Shown here: piece by piece, positions 45,158 to 53,566 of the stretch
How the letters are laid out: each line of letters starts with the position of its first letter
Position numbering within the stretch: the first letter of the stretch is position 1
DNA from: Pedobacter polaris
GTDB taxonomy: Bacteria; Bacteroidota; Bacteroidia; Sphingobacteriales; Sphingobacteriaceae
Reading direction: 5' to 3'
NCBI RefSeq assembly: GCF_005116505.1
Contig: NZ_SWBR01000002.1
Span: 1,246,715-1,310,714, forward strand
Length of the DNA: 64,000 nucleotides
Notes under the pieces: model-generated
What the model saw: only the letters and a program-made list of their open reading frames with translations
Told to the model about the DNA's origin: nothing
Databases searched by the model: none
Program-made: the position numbers and the translations under genes

Positions 45158-45231
45158 TTGTCATCCAGAGCGAAGCGAAGGGTCTATTTATCGAACACTT
45201 CAAACAGATTCCTCCAAAGTCGGAATGACAA
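45158..45231. repeat. 74-bp element with TTGTCATCC / GGAATGACAA ends, copy 1
   Basis: It starts TTGTCATCCAGAGCGAAGCG and ends AAAGTCGGAATGACAA; the ends are near-perfect inverted repeats. Copy 2 lies 88 bp further on (45246). Confidence 0.8.
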
Positions 45232-45245
45232 GTCTATTGAGCATT

Positions 45246-45319
45246 TTGTCATCCAGAGCGAAGCGAAGGATCTATTAATCGAACTCCTCAAACAGATTCC
45301 TCCAAAGTCGGAATGACAA
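45246..45319. repeat. 74-bp element, copy 2
   Basis: It is nearly identical to copy 1 over the whole length; the differences cluster in the middle (ATTAATCGAACTCC against ATTTATCGAACACT). Followed by a TTTGCG..TTTGCGGTTAT stretch (45331-45360) that runs up to the cydB stop. Confidence 0.8.
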
Positions 45320-45362
45320 AAAAAATTTTTCTTTGCGTTCTTAGCGCCCTTTGCGGTTATCC

Positions 45363-46367
45363 CTACTCTTCCTTTTGCTGAAACTTATAAAACAAATATC
45401 CTAAAAAAGGCAGGATCAAAAAGCTACCAAGCACCAATGCCCAACCTAAACTCTCTACCGTTTTAACTGGAGCAATGCTATCATAAAGTGAAATAGCGCC
45501 CCCAGCTTTTAACCTAATAAAATTTGGAAAGTGTGCATAGCTTATTGCTACTAAAATCATGGTTACTTGAAAACCGGCTAGAACCCTCAGTACTTTTGTT
45601 TTTCCTTTTAAGAGTAAATACCACAATAAAATAAGTGATAAACTTGCTAAAACAACTGCAATTAATCCAACTTCATTTTCAAAAACCCAAGTCATTAATG
45701 GTACATTTTCGAAATAAGCAGCTGTAAAAACCACTGCTCCAAAAATTACTGCAGCTACATTCATAAACTCAGCTTTTTTAATGAAACGCTTTTTGTCTTC
45801 ATCAGCTTTACTTTCACCTATTAAATAAATAGCAGCCAGAAAACCACACAATGCCACTGTGAATAAACCTACTGCAATAGAGAACCAATTTAACCAACTA
45901 AAAACATATGCTGAAGCAAAATCCTTTGCCTGTGTATCTATTTGACCTGAAATTACACTTCCGGCAATTATGCCCAAGAAAAGAGGAGTAATAAAACTAG
46001 AATAAATAAAAATCTTATTGTAAACTTCCTGCATTTGGTCTTTTACCGCATCATAATGTCTAAATACAAAAGCTGTCCCCCTAGCAATAATTCCAATTAA
46101 CATAATTGCCAATGGAATATGTAGATGAACTGACATGGTAGTATATATTTTTGGGAAAGCAACAAACAAAATTACAATGGCTATAATTAACCACATGTGG
46201 TTGGCTTCCCAAATTGGACCAATGGCTTGGTTCATTGTTTTACGCGTTTTACTCCTATTTTTTTGAGAGGTAAATAGCTCAATAATTCCAGCACCAAAAT
46301 CGGCACCACCAAGTAAAAAGTAAAGCAAGATGGCCAAACATAAAAAGGCTATAATTACGTAATCCAT
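45363..46367 (-). CDS. cydB: Cytochrome bd quinol oxidase subunit II
   Basis: The 334-residue protein starts at the ATG 46365-46367 (MDYVIIAFLCLAI), one base after the cydA stop; the longer open frame runs back into cydA and is not used. It has about nine membrane helices and the subunit II signatures LLGGADFGAGIIELF and IGPIWEANHMWLI, the acidic and His residues of which belong to the quinol/oxygen site region. With CydA it reduces oxygen to water at high affinity. It probably shares one transcript with cydA. Confidence 0.94.
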   Translation of the reverse strand: MDYVIIAFLCLAILLYFLLGGADFGAGIIELFTSQKNRSKTRKTMNQAIGPIWEANHMWLIIAIVILFVAFPKIYTTMSVHLHIPLAIMLIGIIARGTAFVFRHYDAVKDQMQEVYNKIFIYSSFITPLFLGIIAGSVISGQIDTQAKDFASAYVFSWLNWFSIAVGLFTVALCGFLAAIYLIGESKADEDKKRFIKKAEFMNVAAVIFGAVVFTAAYFENVPLMTWVFENEVGLIAVVLASLSLILLWYLLLKGKTKVLRVLAGFQVTMILVAISYAHFPNFIRLKAGGAISLYDSIAPVKTVESLGWALVLGSFLILPFLGYLFYKFQQKEE

Positions 46368-46368
46368 A

Positions 46369-47706
46369 TTAATCTGCTTTGAATTGGGTTGAAACTTGGG
46401 CTGGACTATATAAAATTGGCACCATCTTAATTTGTCGATATAATAAGAAAATGACAATAACATTTAATGATGCGTAAATTGCAGAGAACAAATAAAATGA
46501 CCAAGCAATTCCAGGCATCGGCGTAACTGCGTCTTTGGTACGCATAACGCCATAAATTATCCAAGGTTGGCGACCAACCTCTGTAACCACCCAACCCGCC
46601 TCTAAAGCAATGTATCCAAGTGGGATGGCCAATACAAATAGTTTCAACAACCATTTACGCTCCAATATAGATTTCTTGCGCAATAACAAAATAAAATAAC
46701 CTAACGAAATCAGCACTAATAAACTACCAATCCCAACCATAATCTGAAAAGCGTAATGCGTAATTGCAACTGGTGGCTGTTCATTTTCTGGAATTTTATC
46801 TAATCCTGTTACTTCAGCTTTAAAATCACCATGAGCTAAAAAGCTCAATGCACCCGGAATTTCAATGGCATGACTTACTTTTTTATCTTTTTCGTTTACA
46901 ATTCCACCTATTAATAAGGGTGCCGGTTTTTGTGTTACATACAAAGCCTCCATTGCCGCCAATTTTGCAGGTTGTCTTTTTGCTACATCTTTTGCAGATA
47001 AATCTCCACTTATGGGTTGTAAAACAGCACAAATTGTAGCAAATACTGCAGCAATTTTAAATGCTTTATAATGAAAATCGGTGTTCTGCTTTTTTAAAAT
47101 CATAAGTGCGTGTACACCCGCAACGGCAAAACCAGTTGCCGTAAAGGCTGCCAAACACATGTGTAAAGCTTGCGTAAACCACGCTTTATTAAACATAGCT
47201 GCAATTGGATCTATGTTTAAATATTTTCCATCCACGAAATCAAATCCAGCTGGACTATTCATCCAAGCATTTGCAGCAACTACCAAAATTCCAGAAGCTA
47301 ATCCGCTTACACCTACCACAACTCCGGTAAACCAATGAAACCATTTATTCAATTTATTCCAGCCATATAGAAAGAAACCTAAGGCAATCGCTTCGATAAA
47401 AAATGCTGTTCCTTCTAGCGAAAAAGGCATTCCGAAAATTGGGCCAGCATGTTCCATAAACTTTGGCCAAAGCAGACCCAGTTCAAATGAAAGCATAGTG
47501 CCTGAAACCGCACCAGTAGCAAAAAAGATAGCTACACCTTTACTCCAAGCTTTTGTAATGTTTTTATAAACTTCATTATTGGTTTTAAGCCATTTGTAGT
47601 GTGATATGGCCATGAAAAATGGCATCACCATTCCGATACAAGCATAGATAATGTGGAAGCCCAATGAGAGGGCCATCTGTGAGCGGGCTGCTAAAAAATC
47701 ATCCAT
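46369..47706 (-). CDS. cydA: Cytochrome bd quinol oxidase subunit I
   Basis: The 445-residue protein starts at ATG 47704-47706 (MDDFLAARSQMALSLGFH); an upstream TTG is not needed. Heme-ligand regions are visible: the His in SLGFHIIYACIGM, the His in ALHMCLAAFTATGF and the Met-containing segment near the C-terminus, with VTEVGRQPWIIYGVMRT as the quinol-loop signature. The length and the short Q loop resemble the compact (CIO-like) form. It is the oxygen-reducing core of the bd oxidase, likely fed by Ndh (29562). Confidence 0.94.
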   Translation of the reverse strand: MDDFLAARSQMALSLGFHIIYACIGMVMPFFMAISHYKWLKTNNEVYKNITKAWSKGVAIFFATGAVSGTMLSFELGLLWPKFMEHAGPIFGMPFSLEGTAFFIEAIALGFFLYGWNKLNKWFHWFTGVVVGVSGLASGILVVAANAWMNSPAGFDFVDGKYLNIDPIAAMFNKAWFTQALHMCLAAFTATGFAVAGVHALMILKKQNTDFHYKAFKIAAVFATICAVLQPISGDLSAKDVAKRQPAKLAAMEALYVTQKPAPLLIGGIVNEKDKKVSHAIEIPGALSFLAHGDFKAEVTGLDKIPENEQPPVAITHYAFQIMVGIGSLLVLISLGYFILLLRKKSILERKWLLKLFVLAIPLGYIALEAGWVVTEVGRQPWIIYGVMRTKDAVTPMPGIAWSFYLFSAIYASLNVIVIFLLYRQIKMVPILYSPAQVSTQFKAD

Positions 47707-47730
47707 AAGAAATAAGGATTTATGTTTCAG

Positions 47731-47738
47731 CAAATATA
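47731..47738 (-). promoter_or_regulatory. -7 promoter box for cydAB
   Basis: On the minus strand this reads TATATTTG, an exact TAnnTTTG match 25 bp before the cydA start. A -33 element is not clear. Confidence 0.45.
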
Positions 47739-47830
47739 CCCTATAGAATTTTGGAATTCTTTAACTGTCAATTAAATAGCTAAGAAAATTTTAATATAGA
47801 ATGTTTATAAATTGCATTTTCTTTAAAAAA

Positions 47831-47886
47831 GATAGCCGCAGATTTGCAGATTATATTTAAAAACAAATCTGCTGATCTGCGGCTAT
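47831..47886. terminator. Long hairpin downstream of the MBL hydrolase gene
   Basis: TAGCCGCAGATTTGCAGATT and AAATCTGCTGATCTGCGGCTA form a ~19-bp stem around a short A/T loop. It lies 14 bp after the minus-strand MBL stop. The tail is not a strong T run, so it may be a repeat-derived hairpin acting as a processing or stop site. Confidence 0.5.
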
Positions 47887-47899
47887 AAATTAATAGAAA

Positions 47900-48799
47900 T
47901 TAACCAGTAGTTAACTCTGTATAAGCGGCTGTTAAACTTCTTCCAATACCGTCTCCTTGCCATTCTGGTGCACCTGGAATTGTAGTTGCTTTTAAAATTT
48001 CTTCTTTAGTTTTACCTGCTTTTATCTCCCCTTTAACAAAGGCCAATAAGCTTTCTAAATAGTTTTTAAAAGCCTTTACATTTTCTTTATCTCCAACTAC
48101 TTTATCTGGATCTAAACTATGTCCAGTAATTACAATTGTATCCTTATCAAACTGATTGTATATTTTATCTAAAGCAGTAATCCAATTACCAATATGCGCA
48201 CCATTAGCTTGGTCTATAAACGGAAAACGACGATTGAAAACCAAATCTCCAACATGTACAATATTTGCATTTTCAAAATGATAAACTACATCACCATTAG
48301 TATGGCCCGAACCATAATAATAGGAGCTTATTTTTTCTTTCCCTACAGGTGCTTTCCAACCTTTACCAAAAGTAACATCTGGATAAAGCTGCTTATCATC
48401 ATTTTTAGCTTTTTCTGCTGCCAACTTCATATTCACTAAAGCATTTTGATGTGCAACAACGTGTTCTGCTAAGCCTTTAAATGCAATATTGCCCGCTGTA
48501 TGATCTCCATGATGATGTGTATTGAGCAAATACTTAAATGGTTTTTCGCCCAATTTTTTCAATTCTTCAATTACATGCGGTGCAGATGTAGGAAATTGTG
48601 AATCGACTACTACAAAACCATTTGTACTATTTAACCAGGCAATGGTACCACCTTGTTCTGTAAAAATTCCTACATCATTTCTTAAAGCTTTAAATTGATA
48701 AGCTCTTAATTCATTTGAACTTGCAAAAGCATCGCTTTTATAAAAAGCTAAAACTGCAGCTGCCAATGCAGAATTTTGGATAAACTGTCTTCTTTGCAT
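47900..48799 (-). CDS. Secreted MBL-fold metallo-hydrolase
   Basis: The 299-residue protein starts at ATG 48797-48799 (MQRRQFIQNSALAAAV), which gives a Tat-like RR signal; the open frame continues upstream but crosses the terminator hairpin of the neighbouring gene. Zinc-binding motif: LLNTHHHGDHTAGNIAF (HxHxDH), then the His of GSGHTNGD and the Asp of VHVGDLVFN, and the C-terminal ITGHSLD. The fold is shared by beta-lactamases, lactonases and glyoxalases; the substrate is not clear. An exported hydrolase of small cyclic or ester compounds is likely. Confidence 0.85.
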   Translation of the reverse strand: MQRRQFIQNSALAAAVLAFYKSDAFASSNELRAYQFKALRNDVGIFTEQGGTIAWLNSTNGFVVVDSQFPTSAPHVIEELKKLGEKPFKYLLNTHHHGDHTAGNIAFKGLAEHVVAHQNALVNMKLAAEKAKNDDKQLYPDVTFGKGWKAPVGKEKISSYYYGSGHTNGDVVYHFENANIVHVGDLVFNRRFPFIDQANGAHIGNWITALDKIYNQFDKDTIVITGHSLDPDKVVGDKENVKAFKNYLESLLAFVKGEIKAGKTKEEILKATTIPGAPEWQGDGIGRSLTAAYTELTTG

Positions 48800-48812
48800 A
48801 ATAAGGAAAATT

Positions 48813-48840
48813 AAAAAACCACGAATATGATCGTGGTTTA
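48813..48840 (-). terminator. Intrinsic terminator of the small GHEPGTMPG protein gene
   Basis: Read on the minus strand: AAACCACGA, loop TCATAT, TCGTGGTTT, then further T's (TTTAATTTT). It lies 26 bp after the stop of the 68-residue gene. Confidence 0.75.
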
Positions 48841-48866
48841 AATGTAATGAAATATTTTTTCGAATA

Positions 48867-49073
48867 CTATACTCCCGTTCCAGGCATTGTTCCTGGCTCA
48901 TGCCCATCACCTAATGCATTGTTAGTACGGCCATGTTTTTTCTGAAAATTACTAGTAACTTTCGAAGAAGAATTCTTTTCTACATTCTCTTCATTTCTTG
49001 GTGTTTCTTGCTCAGTATCTGTTACAGTAGCATCTTTTTTAATGGCACTGTCTTTTTCATTATAATTTTCCAT
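48867..49073 (-). CDS. Small hydrophilic protein with GHEPGTMPGTGV tail
   Basis: The 68-residue protein starts at ATG 49071-49073 (MENYNEKDSAIKK). It is strongly polar, rich in Glu, Lys, Asn, Ser and Thr, with no membrane segment, and is probably disordered. The C-terminal block GRTNNALGDGHEPGTMPG is distinct from the rest and looks conserved in style. It has its own terminator, supporting it as a real transcription unit. Function unknown; a stress-related disordered protein is a guess. Confidence 0.6.
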   Translation of the reverse strand: MENYNEKDSAIKKDATVTDTEQETPRNEENVEKNSSSKVTSNFQKKHGRTNNALGDGHEPGTMPGTGV

Positions 49074-49318
49074 GATATTTAATTTTTTGATGTACTTAAA
49101 TAACAATGTTCAAAATATTTTGTTTTTTATAATTAGAAAAGCTGTAACACTAAAGCTATCAAAAGGTAGTCCTGCCAATGCTTCAATCTTTTTGTTTTGT
49201 GTCATTTGGACTGTAAGGAGAAATCTGAAATAAACAAAAAGGATTTTCGCGTATGTCAGGTTTAGCATACACAGTCTTTGCTACTATTTAGGTTTGCTCC
49301 TAGCAGCTGCCAAGAATT

Positions 49319-49392
49319 ACAAACTTTGTTATTTAAACCTGATTGAAATGTAAAGCCCCGATTTTCTTCGGGCTTGCAATGAAAAGCAGGAC
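49319..49392 (+). repeat. Dispersed element with ATTTAAACCTGATTG core, copy B
   Basis: ACAAACTTTG..ATTTAAACCTGATTG...GCAATGAAAAGCAGGA matches the reverse complement of 43091-43196 at both ends. The middle contains a CCCGA..TCGGG hairpin absent from copy A. Confidence 0.5.
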
Positions 49393-49424
49393 TGCTTTAT
49401 CCGATGAAGAACTGACATTTATTT

Positions 49425-49456
49425 ACAAAAAAGCCTTAACAAAAATGCTAAGGCTT
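49425..49456 (-). terminator. Intrinsic terminator of the cysteine desulfurase gene
   Basis: Minus strand: AAGCCTTAGCA pairs with TGTTAAGGCTT and is followed by TTTTTTGT. It lies about 42 bp after the stop codon. Confidence 0.75.
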
Positions 49457-49497
49457 CAATATTATAAATGAGGTCGCTTAGTACCTCGCAATGACGA

Positions 49498-50646
49498 TTA
49501 AGCTAACGCATTTTGCTTAACCACCATTTTAACTTTTTCTAACACGTAATCTAGTTCTTCTTTTGTGGTGTATTTACTAAAAGAAAAACGTACTGATGGC
49601 CGGTTTGGATCGGCTTTAATTCCATTTAATACATGTGAGCCAATGTTAGAGCCCGATGAACAAGCACTTCCGCCCGAGGCGCAAATACCATTAATATCTA
49701 AATTAAACAACAACATATCTGCCATGTCCATTTCTGGAAATGATACATTTAAAACAGTGTACAAGCTTTTATTCGGATCGGTTTCACCATTAAAAGCAAT
49801 ACCAGGAATTTCTGCAATTAGTTGCTCTTTTAAATAATCTTTTAAACCCTGAATATAGTCCTGATGTTCAGTCATTTCTGTATAAGCAATTTCTAAAGCT
49901 TTTGCCAAACCAACAATACCATACACATTTTCTGTACCACCTCGCATGTTGCGTTCTTGTGCACCTCCATAAATCATTGGTTGAATTTTAATATTGCTGT
50001 TTACATATAAAAAGCCAACACCTTTTGGCCCATGCAATTTATGTGCAGCACACACAATAAAATGAGCTTTAAGTTTACGTACATCATGTGCATAATGCCC
50101 CATGGTTTGAACGGTATCTGCATGGTAAATAGCATTGTATTTTTCGCAAATATCACCTACCTTTTCCATATCGGTTAAGGTACCCAACTCATTATTAGCA
50201 TGCATTAAAGAAACAAAACTACGTTCGTTAGTTTGTAGTAATTCTTCTAAATGATTGTAATCTACATTACCTTTTTCGTCAATATTAACAAAACTTAATT
50301 TATCTATAATCCCATCTTTTAAAAGCATCCCTAAAGTATGTTCTACAGCATGGTGTTCTATTTTAGAGGTAATGGCATGTTTAATTCCATATGCAGAGAT
50401 ACCACAACGAATAGCAGTATTATCAGCCTCTGTACCACCAGATGTAAAAAAAATTTCTGATGGAGATGCATTTAACAATCCCGAAACAGTTTTTCTAGCT
50501 TTCTCTACCAAAGTTCTAACTTCACGACCAAGGGCATGTATTGCAGAAGGATTTCCGTAAAAATTCTGCATTACGTCAGTCATTTCAGCTATAACCTTAG
50601 GGTCTAGAGGTGTAGTTGCTGCATTATCTAAATAAACTCTTTTCAT
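49498..50646 (-). CDS. Cysteine desulfurase (NifS/IscS family)
   Basis: The 382-residue PLP enzyme releases sulfur from cysteine as a persulfide for Fe-S clusters and other sulfur compounds. The PLP lysine is K203 in CAAHKLHGPKGVGF; the catalytic cysteine is C329 in CASGGSACSSGS, on the flexible loop typical of the IscS/NifS group; the start YLDNAATTPLDP is canonical. There is no iscU or other Fe-S gene in the window, so its partner is unknown. It is transcribed on the minus strand, with glmM upstream. Confidence 0.92.
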   Translation of the reverse strand: MKRVYLDNAATTPLDPKVIAEMTDVMQNFYGNPSAIHALGREVRTLVEKARKTVSGLLNASPSEIFFTSGGTEADNTAIRCGISAYGIKHAITSKIEHHAVEHTLGMLLKDGIIDKLSFVNIDEKGNVDYNHLEELLQTNERSFVSLMHANNELGTLTDMEKVGDICEKYNAIYHADTVQTMGHYAHDVRKLKAHFIVCAAHKLHGPKGVGFLYVNSNIKIQPMIYGGAQERNMRGGTENVYGIVGLAKALEIAYTEMTEHQDYIQGLKDYLKEQLIAEIPGIAFNGETDPNKSLYTVLNVSFPEMDMADMLLFNLDINGICASGGSACSSGSNIGSHVLNGIKADPNRPSVRFSFSKYTTKEELDYVLEKVKMVVKQNALA

Positions 50647-50715
50647 ATTAAAATTGATTACACTGATTACTAAAATTGCACTGATTAAAGTGATTTCATA
50701 GCAATAGGTTATTGA

Positions 50716-52104
50716 TTAGTTAAGTTGTAATATTTCTTTAATATCCGAAATGATTTTTTTGGCTAAATTTTCTGCTACAGTTTCATTTTCTGCTTCACTA
50801 TAAATACGAATGATTGGTTCTGTATTAGAACGGCGTAGATGTACCCATTCATTAGCAAAATCAATTTTTAACCCATCAATTGTACTTGTTTTTTCGTCTT
50901 TATATTTCTCTTGAACTTTAATTAATAACGCATCAATATCCATTTCTGGTGTTAATGTTATTTTGTTTTTTGAGATATGATAAGCAGGATAAGTACTACG
51001 CAAACGTGAAATTGTAGTACCTTCTTTTGCCAAATGTGTTAAAAATAAAGCAATGCCAACTAAGGCATCTCTTCCATAATGTAGTTCTGGATAGATAATA
51101 CCACCATTCCCTTCACCACCAATAATTGCATTGGTAGCTTTCATTTGGTTTACCACATTTACTTCACCAACGGCTGCAGCATTGTATTGTCCGCCTGCTT
51201 TTTCTGTAACATCTCTTAAAGCACGAGTTGATGAAAGATTAGAAACAGCATTTCCAGGAGTATTTTTGAGGATATAGTCTGCAACAGCAACCAAAGTATA
51301 CTCTTCTCCAAACATAGTTCCATCTTCGTTAACAAAGCAAAGCCTATCAACATCAGGATCTACAACAATTCCTAAATCTGCTCTTTTAGCTTGAACAACT
51401 TTTGCAATTTCCGTTAAATTTTCAGGTAAAGGCTCTGGATTATGAGGAAACTCTCCGTTGGGTTCACAATACAATTCATAAACGGTTTCAACCCCTAAAG
51501 CTTTCAATAAAGCTGGAATAAAAATACCACCACTTGAATTCACACAATCAATAGCAATTTTAAAATTTGCCTTTTTAATCACTTCAACATCTACTAACGG
51601 CAATGCCAATATTGCATCAATGTGTTTTTGCAGGTATGTGTCGTTACTAACTACTTTACCAAGCTCATTTACATCGGCAAAAGCAAAATCAGCAGCTTCA
51701 GCAATTTCTAAAACTTCCTTACCATCAGCATCACTAATAAATTCACCTTTTTCATTTAGCAATTTTAATGCATTCCACTGTTTAGGATTATGGCTTGCTG
51801 TTAAAATAATACCACCACCTGCTTGCTCCATAGGCACTGCAATTTCTACAGTTGGAGTAGTAGACAATCCTAAATCAATTACTTCAATGCCCAAGCCTTG
51901 TAAGGTGCCAATAACTAAATTATTAACCATCTCACCAGAAATACGAGCATCTCTACCTAATACAATTTTTTTATTTTGAGTTTTATTTACTACCCAAGAG
52001 CCATAAGCAGCAGTAAATTTTACAATATCAATTGGGGTTAAACCATCACCAGCTTTTCCGCCAATGGTCCCTCTAATTCCGGAAATAGATTTTATTAAAG
52101 TCAA
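50716..52104 (-). CDS. glmM: Phosphoglucosamine mutase
   Basis: The 462-residue alpha-D-phosphohexomutase has the phosphoserine S104 in LTASHNPKQWNAL, the metal loop D249-P-D251-V-D253-R, the sugar loop GGEGNGGI near 333, and the phosphate-binding RRSNTEPIIRIY near the C-terminus. GlmM makes glucosamine-1-phosphate for peptidoglycan; a mannose/glucose mutase activity is a weaker alternative. The start is unusual: TTG (52102-52104) directly follows an in-frame TAG-AAC, and no upstream ATG is possible. The N-terminus MTLIKSISGIRGTIGG is complete, so TTG is real. Confidence 0.9.
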   Translation of the reverse strand: MTLIKSISGIRGTIGGKAGDGLTPIDIVKFTAAYGSWVVNKTQNKKIVLGRDARISGEMVNNLVIGTLQGLGIEVIDLGLSTTPTVEIAVPMEQAGGGIILTASHNPKQWNALKLLNEKGEFISDADGKEVLEIAEAADFAFADVNELGKVVSNDTYLQKHIDAILALPLVDVEVIKKANFKIAIDCVNSSGGIFIPALLKALGVETVYELYCEPNGEFPHNPEPLPENLTEIAKVVQAKRADLGIVVDPDVDRLCFVNEDGTMFGEEYTLVAVADYILKNTPGNAVSNLSSTRALRDVTEKAGGQYNAAAVGEVNVVNQMKATNAIIGGEGNGGIIYPELHYGRDALVGIALFLTHLAKEGTTISRLRSTYPAYHISKNKITLTPEMDIDALLIKVQEKYKDEKTSTIDGLKIDFANEWVHLRRSNTEPIIRIYSEAENETVAENLAKKIISDIKEILQLN

Positions 52105-52120
52105 GTTCTATAAATTTTCT

Positions 52121-52128
52121 CAAAAATA
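52121..52128 (-). promoter_or_regulatory. -7 promoter box for glmM
   Basis: Minus strand TATTTTTG, an exact TAnnTTTG match 17 bp before the TTG start. It implies a very short leader. Confidence 0.4.
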
Positions 52129-52274
52129 TAAAATTTTAATCAATGGTAGCATTAAAAGGCACACATCTAGGTAATTTTTGATGAGATTTTTACCAAGTTA
52201 ATATTTAAAAGTCATAACTGTTGAACATCAAAATGCTATATTTGTTCCTCACAAAAAGTCAACAGATTAGCAGG

Positions 52275-53006
52275 ATGCAGCGAAAATGGTTTCAATATTG
52301 GTTTAATTCTCCGTATTATCACGTTCTTTACAGCCAACGTAATGATGAAGAAGCTGAGTTTTTGATTGACAACCTTTCTTCTTATTTAAGGCCCAAAACA
52401 AATAGCAGAATTTTAGATATCGCTTGCGGACGCGGGCGCCATGCTATTTATTTAAATAAAAAGGGTTATGATGTTACAGGAATAGACCTTTCTGAGCAGA
52501 GCATTAAATATGCACAACAGTTTGAGCAAAAAAATCTTCATTTTTATGTACATGATATGCGTAAGCTATCTTACATTAACTATTTTGATATAGCACTAAA
52601 CTTATTTACCAGCTTTGGTTATTTTGATACAGAGAAAGATCATGTTAATGCTTTAAAAGCTTTTAGAAAAGGATTAAAGCACGATGGAACGCTAGTAATT
52701 GATTATTTTAATACGCAGAAAATTATTAAAAACTTAACCAATCAAGAAATTAAAACTATTGATGGCATTGAGTTTCATTTGCATAAATTCGTTTCTGAAG
52801 GGAAAATCATCAAACATATCAATTTTGAACATAAGCTAAAAGTACATGCTTTTGAAGAGCGGGTTCAAGCTTTTTTCCTTGCAGATTTTGAGAGGATGTT
52901 AACCAAAAGTGGCTTTATAATTACTGAAACCTTTGGAAATTATGCGCTAGATGCTTTTGATGAAATTAAATCTGATCGTTTAATTCTTGTTTGTAAGAAA
53001 GCGTAA
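52275..53006 (+). CDS. Class I SAM-dependent methyltransferase
   Basis: The 243-residue protein most likely starts at ATG 52275 (MQRKWFQYWFNSPYYHVLYS), preceded by GCAGG; an upstream ATG at 52233 would add 14 residues of unlikely leader. SAM-binding motif I is ILDIACGRGRHAIYL (about 46-60), with motif II GIDLSEQSI about 20 residues later and a DIALNLFTSFGYF post-motif. The target is unknown. It overlaps the PAP2 gene by one base (TAATG) and heads a three-gene operon. Confidence 0.87.
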   Translation: MQRKWFQYWFNSPYYHVLYSQRNDEEAEFLIDNLSSYLRPKTNSRILDIACGRGRHAIYLNKKGYDVTGIDLSEQSIKYAQQFEQKNLHFYVHDMRKLSYINYFDIALNLFTSFGYFDTEKDHVNALKAFRKGLKHDGTLVIDYFNTQKIIKNLTNQEIKTIDGIEFHLHKFVSEGKIIKHINFEHKLKVHAFEERVQAFFLADFERMLTKSGFIITETFGNYALDAFDEIKSDRLILVCKKA

Positions 53007-53566
53007 TGGCAGACATCCAACAGTTTGATGTAGAATTATTTGTACGAATCCACCGTGGTTTAAGTAATGGTTTTTTTGACTGGTTGATGCCATTATTGAG
53101 AAACCGTTTTTTTTGGTCGCCACTTTATCTATTCATCATTGTTTTTTGTATTAAAAGTTATAAAAAACAAGGTTATTATATAATTGGAATGATTTTAGTC
53201 ACTTTTGCTGTAGGTGATCTAATTGCGTCTCGCTTAATTAAACCCTTCATTGGAAGAATTAGACCTTGTAATGATATTAGCTTAGCAAATGATATCATTC
53301 ATCGGGTGCCGTGCGGAAGCGGTTACAGCTTCCCATCAACTCACGCCACTAACCATTTTGCCATTGCGATATTTCTAATCTGTTTATTCTATCCTAAATG
53401 GAAGCCAATATTACCATTAGGTATTTTTTGGGCATTTAGTATTGCTTTTGCACAAGTTTATGTTGGTGTGCATTACCCAATTGACACCATGTTCGGTGCT
53501 TTACTAGGTACTTGTATTGGTTTCTTTACTTTTTATTTATATACAAAAATAAAACCTGCAGTATAA
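53006..53566 (+). CDS. PAP2-family membrane phosphatase
   Basis: The 186-residue protein has five or six membrane helices. The three phosphatase motifs are in order: KPFIGRIRPCND (KxxxxxxRP, near 77), PSTHATNHF (PSxH, near 109) and YVGVHYPIDTMFG (xxxxxHxxxD, near 153). Such enzymes dephosphorylate undecaprenyl pyrophosphate or lipid A on the outer face of the inner membrane. UppP-like (BacA-independent) recycling is plausible here but not proven. It overlaps both neighbours by one base. Confidence 0.9.
   Translation: MADIQQFDVELFVRIHRGLSNGFFDWLMPLLRNRFFWSPLYLFIIVFCIKSYKKQGYYIIGMILVTFAVGDLIASRLIKPFIGRIRPCNDISLANDIIHRVPCGSGYSFPSTHATNHFAIAIFLICLFYPKWKPILPLGIFWAFSIAFAQVYVGVHYPIDTMFGALLGTCIGFFTFYLYTKIKPAV

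Larger units (their letters stand above)
49074..49497. other. Intergenic region with repeat elements and a terminator
   Basis: It contains a degenerate GTCATTTGGACTG..GGAGAAATCT stretch (49200-49230) resembling intergenic elements elsewhere in the window, the TTTAAACCTGATTG element (49319-49392), and the terminator of the cysteine desulfurase gene. Open frames are shorter than 20 codons; no gene is supported. Confidence 0.5.

Noticed and set aside
46368..46463. Longer N-terminus for CydB reaching into cydA
   Set aside because: The extension is not hydrophobic like a CydB start; the MDYVII start one base after the cydA stop matches the family.
51620..51979. 119-residue plus-strand frame opposite glmM
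   Set aside because: Overlaps the conserved active-site region of glmM and has low-complexity Ser/Ala/Lys composition.
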